A program made the translations under genes and the position numbers. Of a DNA stretch of 64,000 nt, positions 1 to 7,966 are shown one piece after another (the stretch's first letter is position 1; every line of letters begins with the position of its first letter). The stretch is from Micromonospora sp. WMMD1082. GTDB taxonomy: Bacteria; Actinomycetota; Actinomycetes; Mycobacteriales; Micromonosporaceae. The DNA lies in NCBI RefSeq assembly GCF_029626175.1, contig NZ_JARUBM010000002.1:6155001-6219000 (forward strand), written 5' to 3'. The notes beneath the pieces were generated by a model. It saw only the letters and a list, made by a program, of their open reading frames with translations. It was not told the DNA's origin and made no database searches.

Positions 1-521
1 GAACCGGCCGCCGACCCCGGCACGGGTGGCGCCGGGTCCACCCCCGGCGCGGCGACGTGCACCCGGTCGGCCGGCAGCGCGTACCGCCGCAGCAGCGCGT
101 CGCGGGTCCAGGTGCTGGTGGCGACGACGGCGGTGGCGGCGGCCAGCGCCCGCGCCTCGGCGTCGTCGTCGCGCGGCAGGTGGACCAGGGGGACCAGGCG
201 CAGCCGCCGGGCGTGCGCGGTGAGGGCGTCCGGCGTCACCGAGGCGACCAGGCCGTCGATCAGCACGAGCGCGCCGTCGGGCAACCCGGCGAGCACCCCG
301 GCCAGCGCGGCGTGCTCGGCCGGCGACGGTCGGGGCCAGGCGCCGGGCACGGCGTGCTCGCGGACCGACCAGCCGGCCGCGGCGAGCCCGGCGCAGATCC
401 GCCGGTCGTAGGCGTTGCCGCCGCTGGGTGACGCCGGGTCGTCGATGTCGCCGGGCAGGACGACGTGCAGGATCGGCACGTCAGAGACGTCGCCCGGCGC
501 GATGACGTGCGGAATCGGCAC
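1..521 (-). CDS. Glycosyltransferase, family 4-like (partial, runs off left edge)
   Basis: The visible N-terminal ~170 residues read like a GT-B fold glycosyltransferase: a beta strand (VPILHVVLPGDI), a glycine-rich GGNAYDRRICAGLAAAGW segment that usually contacts the acceptor or donor, a PLVHLPRDDD stretch and a VVATSTWTRDALLRRY segment followed by VHVAAPGVD, all typical of family 4 enzymes. The catalytic C-terminal half lies outside the window. The GTG at 521 follows the stop of the PTPS-like gene by one base. A second in-frame GTG at 479 sits in a diverged duplicate of the same junction, so the true start is either 521 or 479. Co-transcription with the PTPS-like gene and dehydrogenase suggests glycosylation of an unknown metabolite or lipid; this is inference. 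Confidence 0.75.
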   Translation of the reverse strand, partial: MPIPHVIAPGDVSDVPILHVVLPGDIDDPASPSGGNAYDRRICAGLAAAGWSVREHAVPGAWPRPSPAEHAALAGVLAGLPDGALVLIDGLVASVTPDALTAHARRLRLVPLVHLPRDDDAEARALAAATAVVATSTWTRDALLRRYALPADRVHVAAPGVDPAPPVPGSAAG

Positions 522-527
522 GTCAGA
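449..527 (-). repeat. Diverged 42-bp tandem duplication of a stop/start junction
   Basis: On the minus strand the segment TCTGACGTGCCGATTCC (from 527) recurs 42 bases later as TCTGACGTGCCGATCCT (from 485). Similarity continues for about 39 bases to GGCGAC. Each copy contains a TGA-C-GTG stop/start arrangement. The unit length is a multiple of three, so the glycosyltransferase frame stays open and its N-terminus reads as two similar strands in tandem. Confidence 0.7.
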
Positions 528-942
528 CGAGTTCCCCGCCGGTGGCGAGCGACCGCTCGTAGCTGGCCCAGGCGACGTGCGACTCGTGCAGGGTGACCGC
601 GATACCGGTCAGTCCGTGAGCGCCGGCGCCGAGGTCACCGGCGTGGACCCGGTCGGCGAGCCGGTCGGCGATGGTGCGGGCCAGCACCTCGGTGGTGGTG
701 TTCGTACCGGCGAAGGCGGGCTCGTCGTCCAGGTTACGATAGTTCAGCTCGCCGAGCACCGCCTGGAGCTGGTCGGTGGCCAGCCCGATGTCGACCACGA
801 TGCCGTCGTCGTCGAGGTCGGGGCGGCGGAAGCTCGCGTCGACGACGAACGTCGCGCCGTGCAGCCGCTGGGCGGGGCCGAAGACCTCGCCGCGGAAGCT
901 GTGGGCGATCATGATGTGGTCACGGACGGTCACGCTGAACAC
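523..942 (-). CDS. 6-pyruvoyl-tetrahydropterin synthase / QueD-like protein with degenerate active site
   Basis: A 139-residue protein, the usual length for the PTPS/6-carboxytetrahydropterin synthase fold (T-fold). The first zinc histidine (IAHSF) and one of the HxH pair (RLHGATF) are present, as is the late LHES segment matching the substrate-anchoring Glu. The second His of the HGH motif is Ala, the catalytic Cys before it is missing, and the Asp-His dyad (LDHxxLND in QueD) reads LNYRNLDD. Known family chemistry converts dihydroneopterin triphosphate to a pterin product, but these losses make that activity doubtful. GTG start; three bases after the dehydrogenase stop, so almost certainly one operon with it and the glycosyltransferase. 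Confidence 0.8.
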   Translation of the reverse strand: MFSVTVRDHIMIAHSFRGEVFGPAQRLHGATFVVDASFRRPDLDDDGIVVDIGLATDQLQAVLGELNYRNLDDEPAFAGTNTTTEVLARTIADRLADRVHAGDLGAGAHGLTGIAVTLHESHVAWASYERSLATGGELV

Positions 943-945
943 GGA

Positions 946-1926
946 CTACTCCCCGTCGTAGGTGATGAGATGGCACAGCGCGGGCAGGTCGCCCCCGCTG
1001 AGTCGAGCGAGCACGTCGGGCAGTTCCGCGAACGGTGACCGCCCGGTGATCAGTGCGTCGAACGCCGGGTCGGCGAGCAGGTCGAGGGCGAGCGCCATCC
1101 GGTCGGCGTAGCCGCGGCTGCCGCGCCGGGCGGGGGCGACCATGCCGACCTGGCTGCTGCGGACGGTCAGCCGCCCGGAGTGGAACGCGCCGCCGAGGGA
1201 GAGCTGCACCGGCCGATCGCCGTACCAGCTCAGTTCGAGCAGGGTACCCTCCGGCACGAGCAGGTCCAGGCCGCGTTGCAGGCCGGCGGCGGTGGCGCTG
1301 GCGTGCACCACGAGATCACGCCCGCCGGTGGCCGCCTCGGGGGCGGCGAAGTCGACGCCGAGGGCGGCGGCCACCTCGGCGCGGGCCGGGTCGGTGTCGA
1401 CCAACTCCACCCGCACGCCGGGGAAGCGGGCCAGCAGGGCGGCCACGGCGCAGCCGACCATGCCGCCCCCGATCACGCTGACCCGGTCGCCGATCAGGGG
1501 CGCGGCGTCCCAGAGCGCGTTGACGGCGGTCTCCACCGTGCCGGCGAGCACCGCGCGGGTCGCCGGCACCCCGTCCGGCACGACGGTCACCGCCGCCGCG
1601 GGCACCACGTACGCGCTCTGGTGCGGGTGCAGGCAGAACACCGTACGCCCGCGCAGGTGCGCCGGCCCCTGCGCGACCTCGCCGACGCTGAGGTAGCCGT
1701 ACTTGACCGGGGCGGGGAAGTCGCCCTCCTGGAACGGGGCGCGCATCGTGGCGTACTGGCTGGCGGGCACGCCACCGGTGAAGACCAGGGTCTCGGTGCC
1801 CCGGCTGACCCCGGAGTAGCGGCTGCGGACCAGCACCTCGTCGTCGCGCGGCTCGGGCAGCGTCACCGGGCGGATCTCGCCCGCGCCGGGCGCGCGGAGC
1901 CAGAAGGCGCGGGCCGCTCGCGTCAC
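946..1926 (-). CDS. Zinc-type medium-chain alcohol dehydrogenase family oxidoreductase
   Basis: A 326-residue protein of the MDR superfamily. It shows the GroES-like N-terminal part with YSGVSRGTE, a variant in which the usual catalytic-zinc Cys region is replaced as in BchC-like and threonine-dehydrogenase-like members, then a Rossmann fold with GGGMVGCAVAALLA near residue 155 and an acidic residue (ELVDTD) ending the second strand, which favours NAD. The chosen GTG at 1926 has an AAGGGAG ribosome site; an upstream in-frame ATG at 1971 is possible. It is divergent from the phosphatidyltransferase across about 96 bases, so both arms may share a promoter region. Substrate unknown. Confidence 0.8.
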   Translation of the reverse strand: MTRAARAFWLRAPGAGEIRPVTLPEPRDDEVLVRSRYSGVSRGTETLVFTGGVPASQYATMRAPFQEGDFPAPVKYGYLSVGEVAQGPAHLRGRTVFCLHPHQSAYVVPAAAVTVVPDGVPATRAVLAGTVETAVNALWDAAPLIGDRVSVIGGGMVGCAVAALLARFPGVRVELVDTDPARAEVAAALGVDFAAPEAATGGRDLVVHASATAAGLQRGLDLLVPEGTLLELSWYGDRPVQLSLGGAFHSGRLTVRSSQVGMVAPARRGSRGYADRMALALDLLADPAFDALITGRSPFAELPDVLARLSGGDLPALCHLITYDGE

Positions 1927-2022
1927 CGATTTTTCTCCCTTACCTGCGTCCGGACCGAACCGATCCGTCATGTTTTCCGTACTTCCCTGACAGGGGTCGT
2001 CGATCATAAACACGGAGGCACG

Positions 2023-2826
2023 GTGTCCACAGTTCGAACCGGTCCGCAGATTGGGCTGATCGTCCAGATTGTCCTGCTGGCGGGACTCGCCGCGACGGTC
2101 GGCCTCGGCGTCGCGGGCTGGCTGGCGGGCCTGGCGTACGGCGCCGTGACCTGCCTGGCGCTGGTGCGTGGCCTGCGTCACGCCGGCGCCGACCGGCTCG
2201 GACCGGCCGACTGGGTCACCATGGGTCGCGGGCTGCTGGTCGGCGCGGTGACCGCGCTGATCGCCGACGCGCTGACCGGCGGTCGACCCGCGCCGGTGGC
2301 GGTGCTGATCGCGATGACGACGGTGGCGCTGGCCCTCGACGCCGTCGACGGCAAGGTGGCCCGCCGCACGAAGACGGTCAGCGCCCTGGGTGCCCGGTTC
2401 GACATGGAGGTCGACTCGTTCCTGGTGCTGATGCTCAGCCTCTACGTCGCCCCGTCGGTCGGTGCGTGGGTGCTCGTCATCGGCGTGATGCGGTACGCCT
2501 TCCTGGTCGCCGGTTGGGTGCTGCCCTGGGTGGACGCGCAACTGCCGCCCCGGTACTGGCGTAAGGTGGTCGCCGCGGTCCAGGGGATCATGCTCGCGGT
2601 CGCCGCGTCGCAGGTGCTGCCCGGGGTGCTGACCACCCTCGTGCTGGTGCTCGCGCTCGGCCTGCTGGTCGAGTCGTTCGGGCGGGACGTCACCTGGCTG
2701 TGGCGGCACCGGGCGATCCGGGCCGTGCCGGCCCTGGTGGTGCCGGCGGTGCCGATCGGCCTGCGCCGCGTCGAGCGGGCCGACGACCGCGACCTGTCCA
2801 CCGCGCCCGTCCTGTCGCTGCGCTGA
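2023..2826 (+). CDS. CDP-alcohol phosphatidyltransferase
   Basis: A 267-residue integral membrane enzyme that would join a CDP-activated lipid to an alcohol. The full family signature D-x2-D-G-x2-A-R-x8-G-x3-D-x3-D is visible, beginning LDAVDGKVARR and ending GARFDMEVDS; these residues bind the divalent metals and the CDP moiety. Several hydrophobic segments flank it. GTG start at 2023 with a GGAGG site at 2014-2018. The next gene, a membrane sulfatase, begins 14 bases downstream, and the divergent PTPS/dehydrogenase/glycosyltransferase genes lie upstream. The acceptor alcohol cannot be told from sequence. Confidence 0.88.
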   Translation: MSTVRTGPQIGLIVQIVLLAGLAATVGLGVAGWLAGLAYGAVTCLALVRGLRHAGADRLGPADWVTMGRGLLVGAVTALIADALTGGRPAPVAVLIAMTTVALALDAVDGKVARRTKTVSALGARFDMEVDSFLVLMLSLYVAPSVGAWVLVIGVMRYAFLVAGWVLPWVDAQLPPRYWRKVVAAVQGIMLAVAASQVLPGVLTTLVLVLALGLLVESFGRDVTWLWRHRAIRAVPALVVPAVPIGLRRVERADDRDLSTAPVLSLR

Positions 2827-2840
2827 CCGGGAGACCCCAG

Positions 2841-4544
2841 TTGTCGATCTCCGATCCGGCATCCGCGCCGGACGACGTCCAGACCACGATCACCGTCACC
2901 GCCGGTCAGGGTGACGCCGAGGGCGGCGGTGCGGCCGTGAGCCGCCGGCGCCGGGTGACCGCCCGGGTGGTCACCGTGCTCGCCGCCGCGCTGGTGCTGG
3001 CCGCGCTCACCCTGCCCAACCGGCCATGGCTGCTGGAGCCCGGCGCCTTCCTGCGGATCCCGCTGGAGGCGTTGCTGCTGGTGGCCCTGCTGCTCGCGCT
3101 CCCCGGCCGGCCCCGCCGGGTGGTGGCGGCGGCCGCCGGCGTGCTGCTCGGCCTCGTCGTCGTGGTGAAGGTCGGCGACCTGGGCTTCTACTCGTCGCTG
3201 GGCCGCCCGTTCGACCTGGTGCTGGACTGGTCGCTGCTGGACGAGGCGTTCAGCTTCGTGGCCGAGTCGATCGGCCGGCCCGGCGCGATCGCCATCGCAC
3301 TCGGCGTCGCGCTGCTGCTGCTGGCCGTGCCGGTGCTGACCGCACTGTCCGCGGTACGGCTGTCCGGCCTGCTGGCGCGGCACCGCACCGGCACCACGCG
3401 GGCCGTCGCGACGCTGGTGGTGGTCTGGGCGGTGCTCGCCGCCTTCGGGGTGCGGATCGTGCCCGGCGTGCCGGTGGCCGACACCAACGCCACCACCCTC
3501 GTCCGCGAGCACGCCTCTGAGGTGCACGCGCGGCTCTACGACCGCGAGGCGTTCGCTGCCGAGGTGGACGTCGACCCGTTCCGCGACCTGCCCGGCGACC
3601 AGTTGCTGACCGGGTTGCGCGGCAAGAACGTGCTGATCGCGTTCGTGGAGAGCTACGGCCGCGACGCGGTCACCGACGCCGAGTTCGCGTCCATCCCGCG
3701 CCTGCTCGACGAGGGCGCCGACCGGCTCGCGGCGGGAGGCTTCCAGTCCCGTAGCGGCTTCCTCACCTCGCCGACGGTCGGCGGCGCGAGCTGGCTGGCG
3801 CACGCCACCCTGCTCTCCGGCCTGTGGGTGGACAACCAGCAGCGCTACCGCAACCTGCTCGCCACCGACCGGTTCACCCTCGGTGACGCGTTCCGGCGCG
3901 CCGACTGGCGTACGGTGGGGGTCATGCCGGCGGTCAACCAGGCCTGGCCGGAGGGCGCGTTCTACGGCTACGAGCAGTTCTACAGCGGTCCCGACCTCGG
4001 CTACCAGGGCCCGAAGTTCGCCTTCGCGCCGATGCCCGACCAGTTCGCGATCCACCAGTTCCACCAGCGGGAACTGACCGGGCAGAAGGACCGCCCGGTG
4101 ATGGCGGAGTTGGCCCTGGTCTCCAGCCACTCCCCCTGGACCAAGGTGCCCTCGGTGGTCGACTGGGCGGCCATCGACGACGGTGAGGTGTTCCAGCAGG
4201 GCATCATCGGCACCCCGACCGCGCAGGCCCGCACCGGTTACCGGCATTCGATCAGCTACACGCTGCGTACCCTCATCTCCTACGTCGAGACGTACGGCGA
4301 CGACGACACCGTGCTGGTCTTCGTCGGCGACCACCAGCCGGCCCCGGTGGTCACCGGCGAGAACCCGAGCCCGGACGTGCCGATCCACCTCGTGGCCAAG
4401 GACCCGGCGGTGCTGGAGCGGATCACCGATTGGGGCTGGCAGGACGGCCTGACCCCCGACGCCGACGCACCGGTCTGGCCGATGGACGCCTTCCGCGACC
4501 GCTTCCTCACCACCTTCGGCCCCACCACCACCCCCCACCCCTAA
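2841..4544 (+). CDS. Membrane-bound sulfatase / LTA synthase-like phosphotransferase
   Basis: About 567 residues. The N-terminal ~210 residues hold roughly five hydrophobic segments; the rest is an extracellular alkaline-phosphatase-superfamily domain with VLIAFVESYGRD (metal-binding Glu), a TSPTVGG segment offering the nucleophilic Thr, LVSSHSPW and VFVGDHQPAP (metal-binding Asp-His). This layout matches lipoteichoic acid synthase-like enzymes that move polar groups from phospholipids. A TTG start at 2841 follows a GGGAGA site; a GTG at 2937 would still leave all membrane segments. Being coupled to a CDP-alcohol phosphatidyltransferase, it may decorate or use the lipid that enzyme makes (inference). 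Confidence 0.8.
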   Translation: MSISDPASAPDDVQTTITVTAGQGDAEGGGAAVSRRRRVTARVVTVLAAALVLAALTLPNRPWLLEPGAFLRIPLEALLLVALLLALPGRPRRVVAAAAGVLLGLVVVVKVGDLGFYSSLGRPFDLVLDWSLLDEAFSFVAESIGRPGAIAIALGVALLLLAVPVLTALSAVRLSGLLARHRTGTTRAVATLVVVWAVLAAFGVRIVPGVPVADTNATTLVREHASEVHARLYDREAFAAEVDVDPFRDLPGDQLLTGLRGKNVLIAFVESYGRDAVTDAEFASIPRLLDEGADRLAAGGFQSRSGFLTSPTVGGASWLAHATLLSGLWVDNQQRYRNLLATDRFTLGDAFRRADWRTVGVMPAVNQAWPEGAFYGYEQFYSGPDLGYQGPKFAFAPMPDQFAIHQFHQRELTGQKDRPVMAELALVSSHSPWTKVPSVVDWAAIDDGEVFQQGIIGTPTAQARTGYRHSISYTLRTLISYVETYGDDDTVLVFVGDHQPAPVVTGENPSPDVPIHLVAKDPAVLERITDWGWQDGLTPDADAPVWPMDAFRDRFLTTFGPTTTPHP

Positions 4545-4578
4545 CAACCCCTCCCCCGCCTCCCGCTCCCTCCCCGTC

Positions 4579-4633
4579 GATCATGAAGTTGTTGCCGCGA
4601 CACGCCGGCACGAACGGCAACAACTTCATGATC
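4579..4633. repeat. Palindromic intergenic element, copy 1 (GATCATGAAG type)
   Basis: Perfect 19-bp inverted arms at 4579-4597 and 4615-4633 around a 17-base loop, lying between convergent genes. It can act as a bidirectional terminator, but the sequence of its ends is shared with three other elements in this window (5747, 31895, 45031), so it belongs to a repeat family rather than being a lone terminator. No U-tract follows. Confidence 0.8.
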
Positions 4634-4641
4634 AACCCGGG

Positions 4642-5697
4642 TCAGCGGGGGTGGGGTGGGGGTTTGTGGGCTACTAGGACGTCGCGGACGATGGACTGGT
4701 CTACGCGGTGGGTGAAGGCGCGCCAGGGGGCGGTGTTCAGGACGGTGAGGCCGGCGGCGGCGAGTCGCTCGGCGGCGTCGTCGCGGCGGGCCACGTTGGT
4801 GTTCCAGGAGATGCCGAGCGCGCCGCCGGGGCGCAGCAGCCGGGCCCAGCCGGGCGCGGCGGCGGTGAGCAGGGCGAGCGGGTCGCGGGCCAGGCCGGTC
4901 TCGGCGGTACGGCTGCCGTGCTGCACGCCGTACGGCGCGTCGGCCACCACCACGTCGACCGTCTCCGGGCGGAAGAACTCGCCGACCCGGGTGGTGTCGG
5001 CGTTGACCACGTCCACCGACTGCACGTCGCCGGCCTTCTGCGCCTCCTTGGAGGCGGCCACCTCCAGCCGCAGCCGCCGGCCGACCACCTTGCGTTCCCG
5101 GCGCACCGGCCCGGACTCCAGCACCCGGTGTTTGATCCGTTTGCGTTTGAGCCAGGTGGTGAGGAACGCCTGGTACGCCTCGAAGTCCTTGCTGTCCCGG
5201 TCCAGGCCGGCGGCGTCGAAGCCGTACATCATCGCCTGGTTGACGGTGGTGCCCCGGCCGCAGAGTGGATCGAGCACCCGGAACCGCCGGGTGAGCAGGT
5301 CACCGGCCCAGGCCGAGGCGAGCAGGCTCACGTTGAGCAGCAGCTTGGTGAACTGCTCGTTGGTCTTGCCCGGGTACTTCTGGATGGTGATCAGGTCGTC
5401 GTCGAAGCGGTCCAGCCGGCTCAGCGGCACCGGACGGAGCAGGTCCCCGACGAACTCGAAGAGCGCGTACGCACTGGAGAGGTTGCCCAGCAGCGCCGCG
5501 TCCCGCTCACTCAGCCCGCCCTCGGCGGTGAAGGTGACGTAGCGCGCCCCGCCGACCGTGGCGGTGCCCACCTCACCGATCCGTCCGCCGAGTACCGCGG
5601 CCCCGAAGATCTCCAGCTCCGCCCGCGTCAGCTCGACCGCCGCCCCCGAGTAGACCCGGTTGCTCGAAGGCAGAATCAACACCCCATACCGCTCCAC
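4642..5697 (-). CDS. TRM11-like SAM-dependent RNA methyltransferase
   Basis: A 351-residue protein of the UPF0020/TRM11 class of N2-guanine methyltransferases. The N-terminal part resembles the THUMP-associated region (residues ~1-130); the Rossmann methyltransferase domain has motif I as LDPLCGRGTT and motif IV as ADAPYGVQHG, a DAPYG variant of the usual (D/N)PPYG. VRDVLVAHK closes the fold. Expected role is tRNA guanosine methylation in the cytoplasm, but the target base cannot be read from sequence. It stands alone: convergent with the sulfatase gene and separated from the downstream protease gene by another palindrome. Confidence 0.8.
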   Translation of the reverse strand: MERYGVLILPSSNRVYSGAAVELTRAELEIFGAAVLGGRIGEVGTATVGGARYVTFTAEGGLSERDAALLGNLSSAYALFEFVGDLLRPVPLSRLDRFDDDLITIQKYPGKTNEQFTKLLLNVSLLASAWAGDLLTRRFRVLDPLCGRGTTVNQAMMYGFDAAGLDRDSKDFEAYQAFLTTWLKRKRIKHRVLESGPVRRERKVVGRRLRLEVAASKEAQKAGDVQSVDVVNADTTRVGEFFRPETVDVVVADAPYGVQHGSRTAETGLARDPLALLTAAAPGWARLLRPGGALGISWNTNVARRDDAAERLAAAGLTVLNTAPWRAFTHRVDQSIVRDVLVAHKPPPHPR

Positions 5698-5746
5698 GAC
5701 CAGCCACTATCCCACCCCCGCCGCCCGGCCCCACCCGCCCCCCGCC

Positions 5747-5814
5747 GATCATGCAGCTGTGGCGCCCGGAAGGCCCTGTTCGAGGCTTTCGTCAGGCGCC
5801 ACACCTGCATGATC
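5747..5814. repeat. Palindromic intergenic element, copy 2 (GATCATGCAG type)
   Basis: Twenty-base arms at 5747-5766 and 5795-5814 pair with one mismatch around a 28-base loop. It sits between the start of the TRM11-like gene and the stop of the protease gene, both on the minus strand. The outer bases GATCATGCAG match copies 1, 3 and 4. Confidence 0.75.
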
Positions 5815-5826
5815 GAGGAGCCGCGG

Positions 5827-7011
5827 TCAGGCGGGGAGGCCGCCGACCTGGGTGTTGATCCAGGAGCGGATCGCGGGGAGGTCACCGTAGATGGAGGGGC
5901 CGGTGGCGCAGGTGGAGTTGTTGTTACCCGCACGGCTGGTCGCGCCGATCAGGTTCCAGACACCGTTGATCCGGCGCACCTGGGGGCCGCCGGAGTCGCC
6001 GTAGCAGGCGCCGGAGTTGCCGTTGGTGTTGTTGGTGCAGATCTCGTACGGACCGTTGATGCCGCTGCACCGGCTGTCGGCCACGATCGACGTGTCCAGC
6101 TCGTGTGCCACGGTGGGCGCGGAACCACAGCCGCGGGGCGCGCAGGTCTGGCCCCAGCCGATGATCCGGGTGGCGGTGCCGACCGCGCCGGAGGAGGTCG
6201 GGATCGGGGCGGGCGCGTAGCTGACCGAGCCGGAGAGCTGGAACAGCTTGACGTCGATGTTCGGGTGGTTGACCGCCCGGCTCACCCCGACCACCGTGCC
6301 GCCGCTGCTCCGGTTGGTGCTGCCCACCCGCACCGACGACGGGGTCGGGCAGTGCTTCGCCGTGACCACCCAGTTGGCCTTGATCAGGGTGCCGGTGCAG
6401 CCGGAGGTGTAGACCAGCCACGGGTAGTTCTCGCTGGCCGGCCGGCCGCCGACCACGTACGTACCGAACTCGTCGGCGTCCACCCAGGTGTACGTCTCGG
6501 CGGTGACCGAGGCGCTCGCGCTGCCCGCGAAGAGCTGGTTGACCCGGCTCGCCTCGGCCGAGCTGGGGTTGGCGTTCGTACACGAGACCGGCGCGCTGCT
6601 GCCCGACATCAGGTCGGAGCAGAGCCCGGTGCGCCGGTCGGGCAGCCCGAGGATGTGGCCGAACTCGTGGCTGGCGATCCGGGTGCGGTGATAGCCCTCG
6701 TTGACCGCCTGCCAGCCCATCCAGATCCGGCCCGAGCCCAGCCCGGTGACCTGCGCCCGGGGCCAGCCGTTGTCGACCAGGATGGTGACGCTGGCGGGTG
6801 TGCCCGCCACCAGCCGCACATTGCTGACCCGGCTGTTCCAGATCTGGGCGGCCTGGTCGAAGTTGGTCCGGAACTCGCCGGCCCGGCTGGCGTCGTAGTA
6901 GACGGTCCGGGCGGCGGAGGCGCCGGTGGCGGTGGCCACCTGCAGCCCGGTCGCCGCCAGCACCGCCGCCAGCGCGGCGGTGGCCGCGCGCAGCAGTTGT
7001 CGTCGGATCAT
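5827..7011 (-). CDS. Secreted snapalysin-type metalloprotease fused to a trypsin-like serine protease
   Basis: About 394 residues with a clear signal peptide (IRRQLLRAATAALAAVL ... GASA). The first mature domain (~residues 35-165) is a snapalysin (M7)-like zinc protease with SHEFGHILGLPD, the HExxHxxGxxD zinc motif. The second (~185-394) is a chymotrypsin-fold domain with NWVVTAKHC (catalytic His), HPNIDVKLFQL (Asp) and ACYGDSGGP (Ser), plus cysteines placed for disulfides. Streptomyces snapalysins are normally single-domain, so the fusion is unusual. ATG at 7011 has GGGAG six bases upstream; the GTG at 7014 is too close. No LysR activator of the kind that usually sits beside snapalysin genes is present. 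Confidence 0.85.
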   Translation of the reverse strand: MIRRQLLRAATAALAAVLAATGLQVATATGASAARTVYYDASRAGEFRTNFDQAAQIWNSRVSNVRLVAGTPASVTILVDNGWPRAQVTGLGSGRIWMGWQAVNEGYHRTRIASHEFGHILGLPDRRTGLCSDLMSGSSAPVSCTNANPSSAEASRVNQLFAGSASASVTAETYTWVDADEFGTYVVGGRPASENYPWLVYTSGCTGTLIKANWVVTAKHCPTPSSVRVGSTNRSSGGTVVGVSRAVNHPNIDVKLFQLSGSVSYAPAPIPTSSGAVGTATRIIGWGQTCAPRGCGSAPTVAHELDTSIVADSRCSGINGPYEICTNNTNGNSGACYGDSGGPQVRRINGVWNLIGATSRAGNNNSTCATGPSIYGDLPAIRSWINTQVGGLPA

Positions 7012-7253
7012 CACGTACTCCCTGTGGAATCAGCGGCGCGCCGATACGCCGCTATCGATGTTCATGAATGTTAATGGTCATTGTTCGCTGGTTGTCATCA
7101 CGAAAGCGTCATACCGCCCAGCCCTGTTGCTCGTGGGTTACACCACGGTGAAACCACGGTGTCGGGCCGCCACGACGGTGGATCCGAACAGGTCAGTGCC
7201 CGCCCACCCGGCACCACGCGGCGGGGGAAGGGCGGGAAGGAGAGGAGACGACG

Positions 7254-7871
7254 ATGCGGATCAGAAGGACCATCACCACGCTGGGGGTGGCACTCGCCGC
7301 CCTGATCGCCGCGACCACGGCAGCCGCGCCCACCACGGCCGCGCCGAGCAGGGCCGTATCGAGCACGGCCGCATCCAGCGCGGCGGCGAACAGCGCGGCG
7401 GCGTACTGCGGGATCACCTGGGGCAGCGGGGACCGGGCGGCCGGTGCGCTCAGTTCCGCCCCGCTGATCGACGTGCGCACCGGCCGGCACGACTGCTACG
7501 ACCGGGTGGTGTTCGAGTTCGACGGGACGGTCACCGGCTTCGCCGTCGGCTACGGCGAGACGTACACCGACGGTGAGGGGTTGGCGCTGTCGCCGTACAC
7601 CGCCGGTGGCGCGTTGCTGCGGGTCTCGCTGCGCGCCCCGGCGTACGACGGCGAGCACCGCGCCACCGTGCCGTACCGCACCGGTGACCACGTGGCGAAC
7701 GTGCTGCGCTACCGGACCCTGCGCGACGTGGTCTTCGGGGGCAGCTTCGAGGGCTACAGCACCTTCGCCGTCGGCGTCCGCGCCCGCCTGCCGTTCCGGG
7801 TGTTCGTCCTGGCCGGCCCCGGCACGCACAGCCGGATCGTGCTCGACGTGGCACACCAGTGGCAGGAGTGA
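7254..7871 (+). CDS. Secreted AMIN-like domain protein
   Basis: 205 residues with a signal peptide and an Ala/Thr/Ser-rich linker to about residue 45. The rest contains the beta-rich AMIN-like pattern seen in many actinobacterial lipoproteins: a Tyr-Asp-Arg-Val-Val-Phe-Glu-Phe strand, YRTGDHVANV, FEGYSTFAVGVR and a closing SRIVLDVAH strand. AMIN-like domains are thought to bind cell wall or self-associate; no catalytic motif is present. A strong AGGAGAGGAG site precedes the ATG. No lipobox is visible, so it is probably released or wall-bound. It is followed by, but probably not co-transcribed with, the two-component genes. Confidence 0.75.
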   Translation: MRIRRTITTLGVALAALIAATTAAAPTTAAPSRAVSSTAASSAAANSAAAYCGITWGSGDRAAGALSSAPLIDVRTGRHDCYDRVVFEFDGTVTGFAVGYGETYTDGEGLALSPYTAGGALLRVSLRAPAYDGEHRATVPYRTGDHVANVLRYRTLRDVVFGGSFEGYSTFAVGVRARLPFRVFVLAGPGTHSRIVLDVAHQWQE

Positions 7872-7948
7872 CCGACCGTGGGTGCGGGGCGCCGGGCGGC
7901 TCCCCGCACCCGACCGTCACGCCGAGCGACAGCCCGGTCGCGCCGGAC

Positions 7949-7966
7949 TACCCTGGGTGCATCATG
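7949..7966 (+). promoter_or_regulatory. Probable -10 element for a leaderless response-regulator mRNA
   Basis: A TACCCT hexamer at 7949-7954 lies ten bases before the ATG at 7964, the spacing expected when transcription starts at or next to the start codon. There is no Shine-Dalgarno sequence. Inference from spacing only. Confidence 0.4.

Noticed and set aside
946..2862. Long N-terminal extension of the dehydrogenase
   Set aside because: The extra ~300 residues are antisense to the phosphatidyltransferase gene; a GTG with a good ribosome site at 1926 matches the family length.
4708..7074. 788-codon open frame on the plus strand across two genes
   Set aside because: Runs antisense through both the TRM11-like and protease genes and has shadow-type composition.
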